Part shown: positions 31,975 through 40,828 of the stretch, piece by piece | Numbering within the stretch: the stretch's first letter is position 1 | How the letters are laid out: each line of letters begins with the position of its first letter | NCBI GenBank assembly: GCA_004558595.1 | Contig: SFCN01000004.1 | Location: 1 to 53,181, forward strand | Direction: 5' to 3' | Length of the DNA stretch: 53,181 nucleotides | Source of the DNA: Phascolarctobacterium sp. | GTDB taxonomy: Bacteria > Bacillota > Negativicutes > Acidaminococcales > Acidaminococcaceae | Made by a program: the position numbers and the translations under genes | Notes under the pieces: generated by a model | The model's input: only the letters and a program-made list of their open reading frames with translations | What the model was told of the DNA's origin: nothing | Database searches by the model: none

Positions 31975-33231
31975 ATGTTCTTGATTATTGGTGCGCTCGT
32001 GGTTTTGGGCGTAATCTATCTGCTTTTAAAGCGTCATGAATCTCGCATGGTTTTAATCGCAGCAGGTATTTTGATGTGTATTATCGGTGGCAAGCCCATG
32101 GCTGCTCTGGATGCTTTCGCCAAGAGCATGACCAACGCTGGCTTAATCACCTCTGTGTGCTCCTGCATGGGCTTTGCTTGGTGCATGAAGTACACTGGTT
32201 GCGACAAGCATTTGGTTGTGGCCATCGGCAAGGTGCTGAAGAAGATGGGCTTCCTGTTAATCCCCGGCGCTACCTTGGCGACCTTCGTTGTTAATATCGC
32301 TATTCCTAGCGCTGCAGGCTGCAGCGCTGCTGTAGGCGTTATTTTCATTCCTATTCTGATGGCTGCTGGCGTGCATCCGGCAATGGCTGCTGCGGCTGTA
32401 AAGTCCGGTACTTATGGTAGCATGCTGAACCCTGGTCTGGTACACAATGGCGTTATCGCTAAGCTGGCCGGTACACAAATTACCGACGTTATCGGTAACC
32501 ATATGATGGCTACCGTGGCCGGCGTTATTGTGGCTGCTGTTGTGCTGACAGTTATCGCTATCGTGCTGAAGGAAAACAAGGGCTATGTGCCCGAGGGCAG
32601 CGTTGTTGATGATGACAGCTTCTCTGTAAATCCGCTTTACGCTATTATGCCGTTGATTCCTGTTATTATCCTGCTTTTGGGCAGCACTAAGGTTGTGCCC
32701 ATGCTGAAGATGGGCGTTCCTCATGCTATGATTATCGGCGCTATTTTGGCTTTGGCCGCAACTCGCAAGAGCCCTGTTGAGCTGACCAAGAGCTTCTTCA
32801 ATGGTATGGGTGATGCTTATGCTAATATCATTGGTATTATCATTTCCGTTGGCGTTTTCGTAGCCGGCTTAAAAGCATTGGGCCTGATCAAGGCATTGAT
32901 TGCATGGATGCTGAACTCCACTGGTATTGTTAAGATTGCCGCAACCTTTGGTCCTTTCCTGCTGGCTCTGATTTCCGGCTCCGGTGATGCAGCGACTGTT
33001 GCCTTTAATGAGGCGGTAACTCCTCATGCTGCTGAGTTTGGTATTTCTACTATGAACATGGGCTCCATCGCTGCTTTGGGCGGCACCTTGGGTCGTACCA
33101 TTTCTCCGATTGCCGGCGCCACCATTATTTGTGCAGGTATTGCCGGTGTGGACCCCATGGAGGTTTGCAAACGCAATGCGCTGGGTATTGTGTGCGCACT
33201 GTTGGTAGGCATGGTTCTGCTGCTGTTCTAA
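31975..33231 (+). CDS. dcuC: DcuC-type anaerobic C4-dicarboxylate transporter
   Basis: 418 aa with about 10-12 helices, in the DcuC family. Notable segments are CSCMGFAWCMKYTGCDKHLV, NIAIPSAAGCSAAVG, SGTYGSMLNPGLVHN and ALISGSGDAATVAFNEAVTPHA. DcuC exchanges or exports succinate under anaerobic conditions, which fits a succinate-handling Negativicute. ATG at 31975 is 5 nt after GGAGGGG; the in-frame ATG at 31936 is less likely. Confidence 0.86.
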   Translation: MFLIIGALVVLGVIYLLLKRHESRMVLIAAGILMCIIGGKPMAALDAFAKSMTNAGLITSVCSCMGFAWCMKYTGCDKHLVVAIGKVLKKMGFLLIPGATLATFVVNIAIPSAAGCSAAVGVIFIPILMAAGVHPAMAAAAVKSGTYGSMLNPGLVHNGVIAKLAGTQITDVIGNHMMATVAGVIVAAVVLTVIAIVLKENKGYVPEGSVVDDDSFSVNPLYAIMPLIPVIILLLGSTKVVPMLKMGVPHAMIIGAILALAATRKSPVELTKSFFNGMGDAYANIIGIIISVGVFVAGLKALGLIKALIAWMLNSTGIVKIAATFGPFLLALISGSGDAATVAFNEAVTPHAAEFGISTMNMGSIAALGGTLGRTISPIAGATIICAGIAGVDPMEVCKRNALGIVCALLVGMVLLLF

Positions 33232-33252
33232 TTTTAAATTTCCTATAAGTTT

Positions 33253-33286
33253 GCCACCGTTAGTTTTATACTAGCGGTGGCTTTTT
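33253..33286 (+). terminator. Terminator after dcuC
   Basis: A perfect 11-bp stem, GCCACCGTTAG (33253-33263) with CTAGCGGTGGC (33271-33281), is followed by TTTTT. Confidence 0.9.
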
Positions 33287-33400
33287 ATATATTAGCAAAG
33301 GCTTTATCGCTCAAAGGTATGCGCTTTTCGCTTGCGAAGTTTATAATTACTGTTTTCTTCCCATCGTTTATCATGTATAATATACTATGGAGGAAAATAT

Positions 33401-34096
33401 ATGGATATCAATACTTTTATAGATAAATTGCAAAGCTATCATAGCGAAAATGTCTTTAATCCTTGGGGGGATTATGATGCCGCCACTGAGATTGGGCCGG
33501 AGGCCCCTGCTCTGCGCCGCGAAAACTTGCGGCGCTATTTGGAGCTGCGCCCAAAGGCTCGCTATCTTTTTATTGCGGAGGCACTGGGCTATCAGGGCGG
33601 ACATTTTAGCGGCGTAGCTATCACTTCGGAGCGTATTTTGCTGGGACAGCATAAGGATGTGCGTCCTGAGAGCGTGCTAGGCCAGTGGGATTATCAGCGC
33701 ACGAGCAGTCCTACCAGTACGCAGCTTAATGCCACGCAAAGGGCCAAGGGCTTCAACGAGCCTACGGATACCGTGGTGTGGAGCACGCTGCAACACCACG
33801 GTGTTGCAGCCTTTGATGTTATTCTGTGGAATATTTTTCCTTGGCATCCCCACAAGGAGGGCAAGCTGCTTACCAATCGCACGCCCTCCACGCCGGAGCT
33901 GGACGTAGGCGTGGAGTATGCGAAGCTGTTGCTGGAGCTGGTGCCGGGCATGCGGATCGTGGCCATCGGCCAAAAGGCGGCGGATACATTGAGCCGCTAT
34001 GGCATTAAGTGCAAGGCTGTGCGCCACCCGTCCATGGGTGGGGCGGAGCTCTTTAGAGCTCAGGTAGCGGAGCTGTTTAAAAATCATGAGAAATGA
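33401..34096 (+). CDS. Uracil-DNA glycosylase superfamily protein
   Basis: 231 aa. The UDG fold is indicated by ARYLFIAEALGYQGGHFSGVA at the front, ILWNIFPWHPH (a DNA-binding/catalytic loop), IVAIGQKAADTL and the C-terminal RHPSMGGAELFRAQ, equivalent to the leucine-intercalation HPS motif. It probably removes uracil or another damaged base. It is not a classical family 1 Ung, and lacks the four cysteines of the Fe-S families 4 and 5. It stands alone between dcuC and the exporter genes. Confidence 0.78.
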   Translation: MDINTFIDKLQSYHSENVFNPWGDYDAATEIGPEAPALRRENLRRYLELRPKARYLFIAEALGYQGGHFSGVAITSERILLGQHKDVRPESVLGQWDYQRTSSPTSTQLNATQRAKGFNEPTDTVVWSTLQHHGVAAFDVILWNIFPWHPHKEGKLLTNRTPSTPELDVGVEYAKLLLELVPGMRIVAIGQKAADTLSRYGIKCKAVRHPSMGGAELFRAQVAELFKNHEK

Positions 34097-34186
34097 TAAA
34101 AAAGCTCGGTGTGAGCTGGATGAGTATTTAAGACTTGCTAAACGTGAGTTAGAATGAGTGCTGCAAAAAACTTGGAGGTGTAGCTC

Positions 34187-35032
34187 ATGGATTTGGCAAA
34201 AGAAAACAGTGATCTTGCTCAAGCAAAGGCTTCAGCTTCGACTAAAAGCTATATTACCCGCGAACAGGCCTTAAATGTGGCCTTGAATATCGGCAAGGTG
34301 CTTTTAAAAAGTGGCGCCGAGACTTCACGCGTGGAGGATACTATAGCACGCTTTTGTCGTAGCTTCGGTTATCATGACGTGAATGTTTTTGCTACGCCTA
34401 CCATGATCATCATCGGCGATGAAACCACGGCTAACGCATCCTTGATGTGTCGCATTCGCTATCGTAGTAATAATTTGAGCAATGTTAAGGCCATTAACGA
34501 TTTTTCCTACAGCATCAGGCCGGAAAGCTTTAATTACGAAGAGGCCATGGCCTTTTTGCATCACCTGCTGCAAAAAAAGCCGCCCTACGGCAAGTGGACG
34601 GTGTGCTTGGCCTCGGCTATTTGCTCTGCGGCCTTTGCCAGCATGCTCGGGGGCAACAGTCATGACTTTTGCGCAGCCTTTGTCACAGGGGGCTTGGCCA
34701 TGACCCTTCTGCGTCAACTGGATAGCTACGGCTTGGGTGCTTTTTGGGAAAACACGGTGGCCGGCTCGGCTATCGGCGCCTTGGCCATTATGTGCTGCGC
34801 CATCAGCGTGCAGTGCACCCGTACTAATATTATCGTAGGCTCGCTAATGCCCTTTTTGCCGGGTTTGGCCTTTACCAACGGCCTGCGGGACTACTTAAGT
34901 GGTGATTTAATTAGTGGCAATAGCCGCATCGCCGAGGCGCTGCTTTTTGCGGTTTCCATTGCCTTCGGCTTGGCGTTGACCTTGTTAGTATGGTATCGCT
35001 GGGGGTGGGAATTATGGCCATCTCCGAGATGA
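34187..35032 (+). CDS. ThrE-like exporter N-terminal subunit (DUF1212), first copy
   Basis: 281 aa. It matches the ThrE/DUF1212 family: a soluble N-terminal domain (GAETSRVEDTIARFCRSFGY, NVFATPTMIIIGD) and about five helices (LASAICSAAFASMLGGNSHDF, IIVGSLMPFLPGLAFTNGLRD). In Corynebacterium ThrE the two halves are fused and export threonine and serine; here the second half is the next gene. GGAGGT precedes ATG by 8 nt. It is over half identical by eye to the gene at 35527. Confidence 0.84.
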   Translation: MDLAKENSDLAQAKASASTKSYITREQALNVALNIGKVLLKSGAETSRVEDTIARFCRSFGYHDVNVFATPTMIIIGDETTANASLMCRIRYRSNNLSNVKAINDFSYSIRPESFNYEEAMAFLHHLLQKKPPYGKWTVCLASAICSAAFASMLGGNSHDFCAAFVTGGLAMTLLRQLDSYGLGAFWENTVAGSAIGALAIMCCAISVQCTRTNIIVGSLMPFLPGLAFTNGLRDYLSGDLISGNSRIAEALLFAVSIAFGLALTLLVWYRWGWELWPSPR

Positions 35033-35072
35033 TTTTCTTCGATATTTCCCATAGTAAAGGTAGGTGGCAGGC

Positions 35073-35540
35073 ATGATCCTTATGAATTATCCGGAGGCCT
35101 TTATTTTTGCCATGCTATCCACCATGGCCTTTGGTATTATCTTCCAAGCGCCGCGGCGTTCCCTGCCCTTATGTGGCTTGGTGGGAGCTGTAGGCTGGTT
35201 AGTATATATTTATTTACGCAACGGTGCAGAGCTGGACTCCTTCTACGCCAATTTGGCGGCTGCTTTGGCGGTGGCCTTGTTAAGCGAGCTGGCGGCCCGC
35301 ATCTTCAAGGGGCCGGTAACAGTCTTCGTTATTCCGGGCATTTTCCCCATTGTGCCGGGGCTAGCCATGTATAATGGCATGACGAGGATTATTGAAAAGC
35401 AATATGATTTAGGTATGTCGCTGCTCCTACAAGCAGGCATGGACGCTTCGGCCATCGCCTTGGGCATTATGTTCGTGGGCAGTTTATTTAGAGTAATTAA
35501 AATTAAGCGAGAAAGGAGCCACAAGCATGGAGCCAAGTAA
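35073..35540 (+). CDS. ThrE-like exporter C-terminal subunit (DUF3815), first copy
   Basis: 155 aa with five helices. The landmarks are FGIIFQAPRRSLPLCGLVGAVGW, SELAARIFKGPVTVFVIPGIFP and VPGLAMYNGMTRI. It forms the partner of the DUF1212 protein before it. ATG at 35073 follows an AAGGTAGG site; the GTG at 35064 overlaps it. Its last 14 bases overlap the next gene, so both pairs are in one operon. Confidence 0.84.
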   Translation: MILMNYPEAFIFAMLSTMAFGIIFQAPRRSLPLCGLVGAVGWLVYIYLRNGAELDSFYANLAAALAVALLSELAARIFKGPVTVFVIPGIFPIVPGLAMYNGMTRIIEKQYDLGMSLLLQAGMDASAIALGIMFVGSLFRVIKIKRERSHKHGAK

Positions 35541-36339
35541 AATACAAAATAATACTCAATCCATGACTAGGGAGCAAATCTTAGAGGTGGCTCTGAATAT
35601 GGGCGAGGCTCTTTTAAAAAGCGGCGCCGAAACCTCCCGTGTGGAGGATACGATTATGCGCTTTTGTCAAACCTGTGGCTACCACGAGGTCAATGTTTTT
35701 GTAACTCCCACGGTGATTTTGCTGGGGGACAAGTCCGCACATAATTCCACTATGATGAGCCGTATTCGTAACCGTAGCACTAATCTGTCCAATATTAGCG
35801 AGATAAACGATTTTTCCTATAGTATTAGCCAAAATCCTGTGGATTATCCCTCGGCTATGAGCAAGCTGCAGGACTTTTTGCAGCGTCGGCCACCCTATGG
35901 TAAGTGGAGTATTTGCTTGGCTTCGGCCATTTGCTCGGCGACCTTTGCCGGGATGCTGGGCGGCAACAGCCATGATTTTGTGGCTGCCTTTTTCACAGGT
36001 GGGCTGGCCATGGTGCTGTTAAAGCAGTTAGGCGGCTATCGCCCCAGCGCTTTCTGGGAAAACGCCTTGGCAGGGGCTGCCATTGGCGCCTGCACTATTT
36101 TATGCTGCGCTATTAGCATTCAGTGCACTAAAACCAATATCATTGTAGGCTCGCTGATGCCCTTTGTGCCCGGCGTGGCCTGCACCAACGGCCTTAGGGA
36201 CTACATGGCAGGGGACTTGGTCAGTGGCAATAGCCGCATTGCCGAGGCGCTGCTCTTCGCTATTTCCATAGCTATAGGATTGGCCTTTAGCCTTTTACTT
36301 TGGTATCATTGGGGGTGGGATTTATGGGTCGAAAAATAG
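35527..36339 (+). CDS. ThrE-like exporter N-terminal subunit (DUF1212), second copy
   Basis: 270 aa. Same layout as the gene at 34187, with GAETSRVEDTIMRFCQTCGY, NVFVTPTVILLGD and IIVGSLMPFVPGVACTNGLRD. The N-terminal soluble part and the loops differ most, so the substrate may have diverged after duplication. It overlaps the previous gene by 14 nt, with AGGAG about 6 nt before its ATG. Confidence 0.84.
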   Translation: MEPSKIQNNTQSMTREQILEVALNMGEALLKSGAETSRVEDTIMRFCQTCGYHEVNVFVTPTVILLGDKSAHNSTMMSRIRNRSTNLSNISEINDFSYSISQNPVDYPSAMSKLQDFLQRRPPYGKWSICLASAICSATFAGMLGGNSHDFVAAFFTGGLAMVLLKQLGGYRPSAFWENALAGAAIGACTILCCAISIQCTKTNIIVGSLMPFVPGVACTNGLRDYMAGDLVSGNSRIAEALLFAISIAIGLAFSLLLWYHWGWDLWVEK

Positions 36340-36381
36340 CTCTTACTAGGCTCGTAGATCTCTCATTAGAGGAGGTGCGCC

Positions 36382-36861
36382 ATGCCCATTGATTATGTGA
36401 GCGCTTTAGGGTTTTCCTTCTCCACTACGGTGGCCTTCGCCGTGCTTTTGCAGGCTCCCCGTAAAACGCTGCCCATTAGCGGTATTATCGGCGCTGTGGG
36501 CTGGGTTGTTTTCCTGTATGTGCGGCGGGAAATGGGCTCCAGCAGCTTTTATGCCAATATTTGCGCCACCCTTATTCTGTCGTTGCTGAGCGAGCTGGCG
36601 GCCCGTGTTTTTAAACAGCCGGCCACGGTCTTCGTCATTCCGGGTATTTTTCCCATTGTACCGGGTCTCGGCATGTATAATGGCATGGCCCAGCTTATAG
36701 AAAATAATTATGAGCAAGGCATCAACCTTCTGCTGACAGCGGGCTTGGATGCGGCTGCCATCGCCTTGGGCATAATGTTCACCGGCAGTTTTTTCCGTGT
36801 ATTAAAAATAAGCGCGGAGCGCAAGCGGTTTTTGCAGCTGTTGGGAAAACGCAAGCTGTAA
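36382..36861 (+). CDS. ThrE-like exporter C-terminal subunit (DUF3815), second copy
   Basis: 159 aa with five helices. VLLQAPRKTLPISGIIGAVGW and LSELAARVFKQPATVFVIPG, then VPGLGMYNGMAQL, mirror the first copy. GAGGAGG lies 6 nt before ATG. The pair with 35527 forms a complete second exporter. Confidence 0.84.
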   Translation: MPIDYVSALGFSFSTTVAFAVLLQAPRKTLPISGIIGAVGWVVFLYVRREMGSSSFYANICATLILSLLSELAARVFKQPATVFVIPGIFPIVPGLGMYNGMAQLIENNYEQGINLLLTAGLDAAAIALGIMFTGSFFRVLKISAERKRFLQLLGKRKL

Positions 36862-36944
36862 TTAGGTCAGTTTGCTTGGCTTAGCATATAAAGAGCATAT
36901 TAAAAGTCAAGGCTTAGTTTTTGATTAATAGAAATGAGGGGAAT

Positions 36945-37502
36945 ATGGGCCTTTTAGAATTATTATTACTGTCCGTGAGCCTAGCCATGGATGCCTTTGC
37001 CGTGTCCATCTGTGGGAGCATGGTGCTGAGCCCCGAGGATAGAAGGGCGGGGGCTTTACGTTTTGGCATTTGGTTTGGCTTCTTTCAGTTCTTAATGCCG
37101 GTAATCGGTTATTACGGAGCTATTTCGTTTATTGAATATATCACGGCCTACGACCATTGGCTGGCCTTTGCCCTTTTAGGTTACTTGGGCGTGAATATGA
37201 TTCGCGAGGCTAAGGAGGCCTGCAGCATTAAGCATAGCTATACCACCAAGGAAATGATGGTGCTCGCTATCGCGACCAGCATTGATGCTTTGGCCGTAGG
37301 CATTAGTCTGGCCTTTTTGAATACTAATATTTGGCTGGCCTCCACCATGATTGGGGTGGTGACCTTCGCTATCGCTACCTTCGGTGGCTTGGCTGGGTTC
37401 CGCCTAGGCTCAGCCGTAGGTAAAAATGCTAATATTATCGGTGGCTTGGTGCTCATCGCCATTGGCGTGAAGATCGTGCTGGAGCACACCGGTATTATCT
37501 AA
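36945..37502 (+). CDS. mntP: Manganese efflux pump MntP
   Basis: 185 aa with six helices in two related halves. Each half carries the family's Asp-containing metal motif: SVSLAMDAFAVSICGSM and IATSIDALAVGISLAF. MntP exports excess Mn2+. ATG at 36945 follows GAGGGG at 5 nt; a TTG at 36921 would add eight unrelated residues. The short upstream gap (83 nt) shows no yybP-ykoY manganese riboswitch. Confidence 0.88.
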   Translation: MGLLELLLLSVSLAMDAFAVSICGSMVLSPEDRRAGALRFGIWFGFFQFLMPVIGYYGAISFIEYITAYDHWLAFALLGYLGVNMIREAKEACSIKHSYTTKEMMVLAIATSIDALAVGISLAFLNTNIWLASTMIGVVTFAIATFGGLAGFRLGSAVGKNANIIGGLVLIAIGVKIVLEHTGII

Positions 37503-37533
37503 ATATATTGTTCTAGTCGAAGGAGGCTAAAAA

Positions 37534-38661
37534 ATGATTACAGTAAATAAAGAGCGTATGCTGGCGGAGTTTAAGGAAATCGTGGCTATACCCTGCCATA
37601 CCTTGCAGGAGCGTCCTGTGTTTGACTATTTGAAGGATAAGCTACAGGGCTTGGGCTTTACTGTGGAAGAGGATGATGCAGGACGACAGCTGGGCGGTAA
37701 TTGCGGCAATTTGTGGGCCTTTTTGCCGGGGACCAAGGAAGGCGCTGTGGGCGTGCTCCTTTCTGCCCACATGGACGGGGTGGAGCCCTGCGGTGGTACT
37801 ACAGTTGTGCAAAGGGACGGCGTGCTCTACAGCGATGGCACCACTATTTTGGGTGGTGACGATAAGAGCGGCGTGGAAGGCATTCTCGAGGGCATTCGCC
37901 TTCTTTTGGAAAGCGGTGTCGAGCATGGCGATATTCAAATCCTCTTCACTATTGCGGAGGAGGGCGGTGTCAACGGCTCCCGTTGCATGGATAAGTCTAA
38001 GCTGCGTACAGCCGTGGGCTATGCTCTGGACGGCGAGGGCGCTCCCGGTGAAATCGTGGTAGGGGCTCCCGGTCAATATAAGTATAAAATCAGCGTGCAC
38101 GGCAAGAAGGCTCATGGTGGCTTGGAGCCGGAAAAGGGCATTAACGCTGTGATGATCGCTGCCAAGGCCTTGGCCGAGGTTAAGCGTTATGGTCGCATTG
38201 ATGAGGAAACCACCGCCAATATCGGTATTATTGCCGGCGGTGTGGCCACCAATGTGGTGCCTGATTTGGTTACGATCGAGGGCGATGCCCGTAGCCGTAA
38301 TAACGAGAAGCTGGTGGCTATTCGCGATGAAATCGTGAATGGCATTGTGGCTGGCGTGGAGAAGCATGGAGCCAAGGCGGAGGCCTTGGTGGAGCACAAG
38401 TATAGCTCCTTCCTGGTGGCCGAGGACAGCAGGGTGGTGGCCTTGGCCAAGCGCTCCTGTGAGCTCTGCAGCTTTACGCCCAATGTAACGCTGACTGGCG
38501 GTGGCAGTGATGCCAACTTTATCAATGCGGCCGGTGTGCCCTGCGTCATTCTGGGTACGGGCATGGCCAATGTGCACACTGTTGAGGAATACCTGAAGGA
38601 AGAGGATTTGTACAATTCTGCTTTGATGGTTTATGGCATCTTGGTAGCGGCGGCTGAGTAA
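37534..38661 (+). CDS. M20 family metallopeptidase, PepT-like
   Basis: 375 aa. Zinc-site motifs are SAHMDGVEP (His, Asp), GGDDKSGVEG (bridging Asp), IAEEGGVNGS (catalytic and metal Glu), ALDGEG (Asp) and the C-terminal NVHTVEEY (His). The dimerisation insert is present (HGKKAHGGLEPEKGINA). PepT-like peptidases release N-terminal residues from tripeptides. AAGGAGG lies 8 nt before ATG. It lies 31 nt after mntP and may be co-transcribed, which fits a metal-dependent enzyme only loosely. Confidence 0.86.
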   Translation: MITVNKERMLAEFKEIVAIPCHTLQERPVFDYLKDKLQGLGFTVEEDDAGRQLGGNCGNLWAFLPGTKEGAVGVLLSAHMDGVEPCGGTTVVQRDGVLYSDGTTILGGDDKSGVEGILEGIRLLLESGVEHGDIQILFTIAEEGGVNGSRCMDKSKLRTAVGYALDGEGAPGEIVVGAPGQYKYKISVHGKKAHGGLEPEKGINAVMIAAKALAEVKRYGRIDEETTANIGIIAGGVATNVVPDLVTIEGDARSRNNEKLVAIRDEIVNGIVAGVEKHGAKAEALVEHKYSSFLVAEDSRVVALAKRSCELCSFTPNVTLTGGGSDANFINAAGVPCVILGTGMANVHTVEEYLKEEDLYNSALMVYGILVAAAE

Positions 38662-38677
38662 AATTCGAGGAAATAAG

Positions 38678-38719
38678 AGAGCCCTAGCTATGTGAAAATC
38701 ATAGCTAGGGCTCTTTTTA
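38678..38719. terminator. Bidirectional terminator between pepT-like and ppk
   Basis: A perfect 14-bp stem, AGAGCCCTAGCTAT (38678-38691) with ATAGCTAGGGCTCT (38701-38714), is followed by TTTTT. It serves the convergent ends of the two genes. Confidence 0.88.
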
Positions 38720-38725
38720 CAACTA

Positions 38726-40828
38726 TTATCTCCTGCTGAACACAGGCTGTAATCTTTGGGCCATGGGCAGCTTGTCGCTGGTCACTGCCAGCTGCGCCAT
38801 CTCATAGAGAGTCGCCTGAGCGCTTACAGGCTCCAGCTTGTTATGCACTCGGCGATAGGTACCGTTGGATTGCATCATATGGGCTCCCACATTATCACGC
38901 AGATACAAATCCAACAGCCCCTTGATGCGGTGGATATGCTCCTCGGTTTCCACAGGGAAGAACAGCTCCACGCGGTCGTTTAAATTACGGGGCATCCAGT
39001 CCGCGCTGGACAAATACAGCTGTTCCTCGCCGCCATTGGCAAACCAGAAGATACGGCTATGCTCCAATTGGCGACCTACGATGCTACGCACGGTGATATT
39101 ATCGCTAATACCCTCTATGCCCGTGCGAAGACCGCAGATACCACGCACAATCAAATCGATATGCACACCTGCCGCGGAAGCCTCGTACAGCTTTTGAATA
39201 ACGGGATAATCGATAAGGGAGTTCATTTTCGCGATAATGCGTCCCTCCTTACCCATGCTTACCATTTTGATCTCGTTATCAATTAATGAGTAAATCTTCT
39301 CACGCAGACCTAAGGGAGCCATAACCAGCTTGTTCCAAATGGGCGGCTCACCATAGCCGCTGAGCAAATTGAAGAAGGCGGAGGCATCAATGCCGAACTC
39401 GTCGTTAGCAGTCATCAGCCCCAAGTCGGTATAGAGCTTAGCCGTGCTATCGTTGTAGTTACCAGTGCCTAAATGCACATAACGCTTAATGCCGTTGTCT
39501 TCCTTGCGTACGATGAGAATAATCTTGGCATGGGTCTTGAGACCTACCAGACCATAAATTACGTGGCAGCCAGCCTTTTCCAAGCGGCGGGCCCAGAGAA
39601 TATTATTCTCCTCATCGAAGCGAGCCTTCAGCTCTACCAAAACGGTGACCTGCTTGCCGTTTTCAGCTGCCCTTGCCAGGGCAGCTACAATGGGGCTATT
39701 GCCGCTGACACGATACAGGGTCTGCTTAATGGCCAAAACCTGCGGGTCGTCAGCAGCGTCGCTAACCAGCTTCACCACAGGGTCAAAGGTTTCGTAGGGA
39801 TGGTGCAAGAGAATATCGTTTTGGCGAATAGCGGCGAATAAATCGCTATCATCGGGCAGCTCCAAGGGACGCTGGGGCACAAAGGGCTCGTGCAGCCAGG
39901 GCCACATGCCCTTAAGGCCGGTAAACTTAAAGAAGCAGGTGGGGTCCAAGGGACCATTAATTTCGTAAACCTCAAGCTCGGTCACATCAAGATTATCCTC
40001 TAGGAATTTTTTGATGCGGTTATTATTGGTCTTGAAGAGCTCTAAGCGCACCGCAGCGCCACGCTTACGCTTGCGCAGGGATTCCTCCACCTCCTTTAAG
40101 AGGTCCACGCTGTCCTCCTCCTCCAAATCTAAATCGCTGTCGCGGGTAACCCTGAAGGGTACCACATCGAGAATCTGGCAGCCCTTGAATAGGTCCTGAC
40201 AATGGCTAGCGATTACATCCTCTAGAAAGACGAAGGTACGCTTTTCCTCAGGGGGAATTTCCAAAATGCGGTCCAAAACGGAGGGCACCTGAATGAGACC
40301 CATGCTATGCTCGCCATCGGATTTAATCAGCTCCACGGCTAGGTTCTGGGTTTTATTGGCCAAGAAGGGGAAGGGACGGGAAGCATCCACGGCCATGGGC
40401 GTTAAAACAGGGTAAATTACCTCGCGATAATATTCCTCCAACCAATCCTTAGCCACGTCCGTAAGGTTTTCTACCCTGCGAAAATGCAGTCCCACCGCAT
40501 CCATTTCACCTAAAAGGGCCATCAAATACTTCGTCTGAGTACGAATTTGCTCATGAGCGGATTCCGCTATGGCTTCCAGCTGCTCCTTAACCGTAAGCCC
40601 TGTAGCATCTCGCTTTTCCACGCCGTTATCAAGGCTGTTCCACAAGCCTGCCACCCGGACCATAAAGAATTCATCTAGGTTAGATGCAGAAATGGCAATA
40701 AATTTTAAGCGTTCCAAAAGGGGAGCTTCCTTGAACATAGCCTCCTTCAAAACACGCAGATTGAATTTCAGCCAGCTCAGCTCGCGATTATAAAAATATT
40801 CCGGTTTATTTAATTCTAGCTTTTTCAT
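38726..40828 (-). CDS. ppk: Polyphosphate kinase 1
   Basis: 700 aa, full length. It makes long-chain polyphosphate from ATP through a phosphohistidine. The N-terminal domain begins YFNRELSWLKFNLRVL, here YFYNRELSWLKFN; DPVVKLVSDAADDPQVLAIK is the ATP-site region, and the active histidine is in GLVGLKTHAKI. The C-terminal PLD-like domains run to SSADWMPRNLNDRVELFFPV. It shares a base with the upstream Ppx-like gene (40828), so the two are translationally coupled. Confidence 0.92.
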   Translation of the reverse strand: MKKLELNKPEYFYNRELSWLKFNLRVLKEAMFKEAPLLERLKFIAISASNLDEFFMVRVAGLWNSLDNGVEKRDATGLTVKEQLEAIAESAHEQIRTQTKYLMALLGEMDAVGLHFRRVENLTDVAKDWLEEYYREVIYPVLTPMAVDASRPFPFLANKTQNLAVELIKSDGEHSMGLIQVPSVLDRILEIPPEEKRTFVFLEDVIASHCQDLFKGCQILDVVPFRVTRDSDLDLEEEDSVDLLKEVEESLRKRKRGAAVRLELFKTNNNRIKKFLEDNLDVTELEVYEINGPLDPTCFFKFTGLKGMWPWLHEPFVPQRPLELPDDSDLFAAIRQNDILLHHPYETFDPVVKLVSDAADDPQVLAIKQTLYRVSGNSPIVAALARAAENGKQVTVLVELKARFDEENNILWARRLEKAGCHVIYGLVGLKTHAKIILIVRKEDNGIKRYVHLGTGNYNDSTAKLYTDLGLMTANDEFGIDASAFFNLLSGYGEPPIWNKLVMAPLGLREKIYSLIDNEIKMVSMGKEGRIIAKMNSLIDYPVIQKLYEASAAGVHIDLIVRGICGLRTGIEGISDNITVRSIVGRQLEHSRIFWFANGGEEQLYLSSADWMPRNLNDRVELFFPVETEEHIHRIKGLLDLYLRDNVGAHMMQSNGTYRRVHNKLEPVSAQATLYEMAQLAVTSDKLPMAQRLQPVFSRR

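Noticed and set aside
34187..36861. Frameshifted single ThrE gene
   Set aside because: Both pairs are split at the same place, each half has its own start and ribosome site, and split ThrE-like pairs are common in Firmicutes.
36862..36944. Manganese (yybP-ykoY) riboswitch before mntP
   Set aside because: The gap is only 83 nt and shows neither the expected paired loops nor a terminator.
37642..38577. Long antisense reading frames, e.g. 311 codons opposite the PepT-like gene, 308 opposite glnN (46823-47749), 262 opposite dhaK (4550-5338)
   Set aside because: They mirror strongly conserved genes on the other strand, have no ribosome sites, and their translations are His/Gln-rich low-complexity, as expected for antisense shadows.
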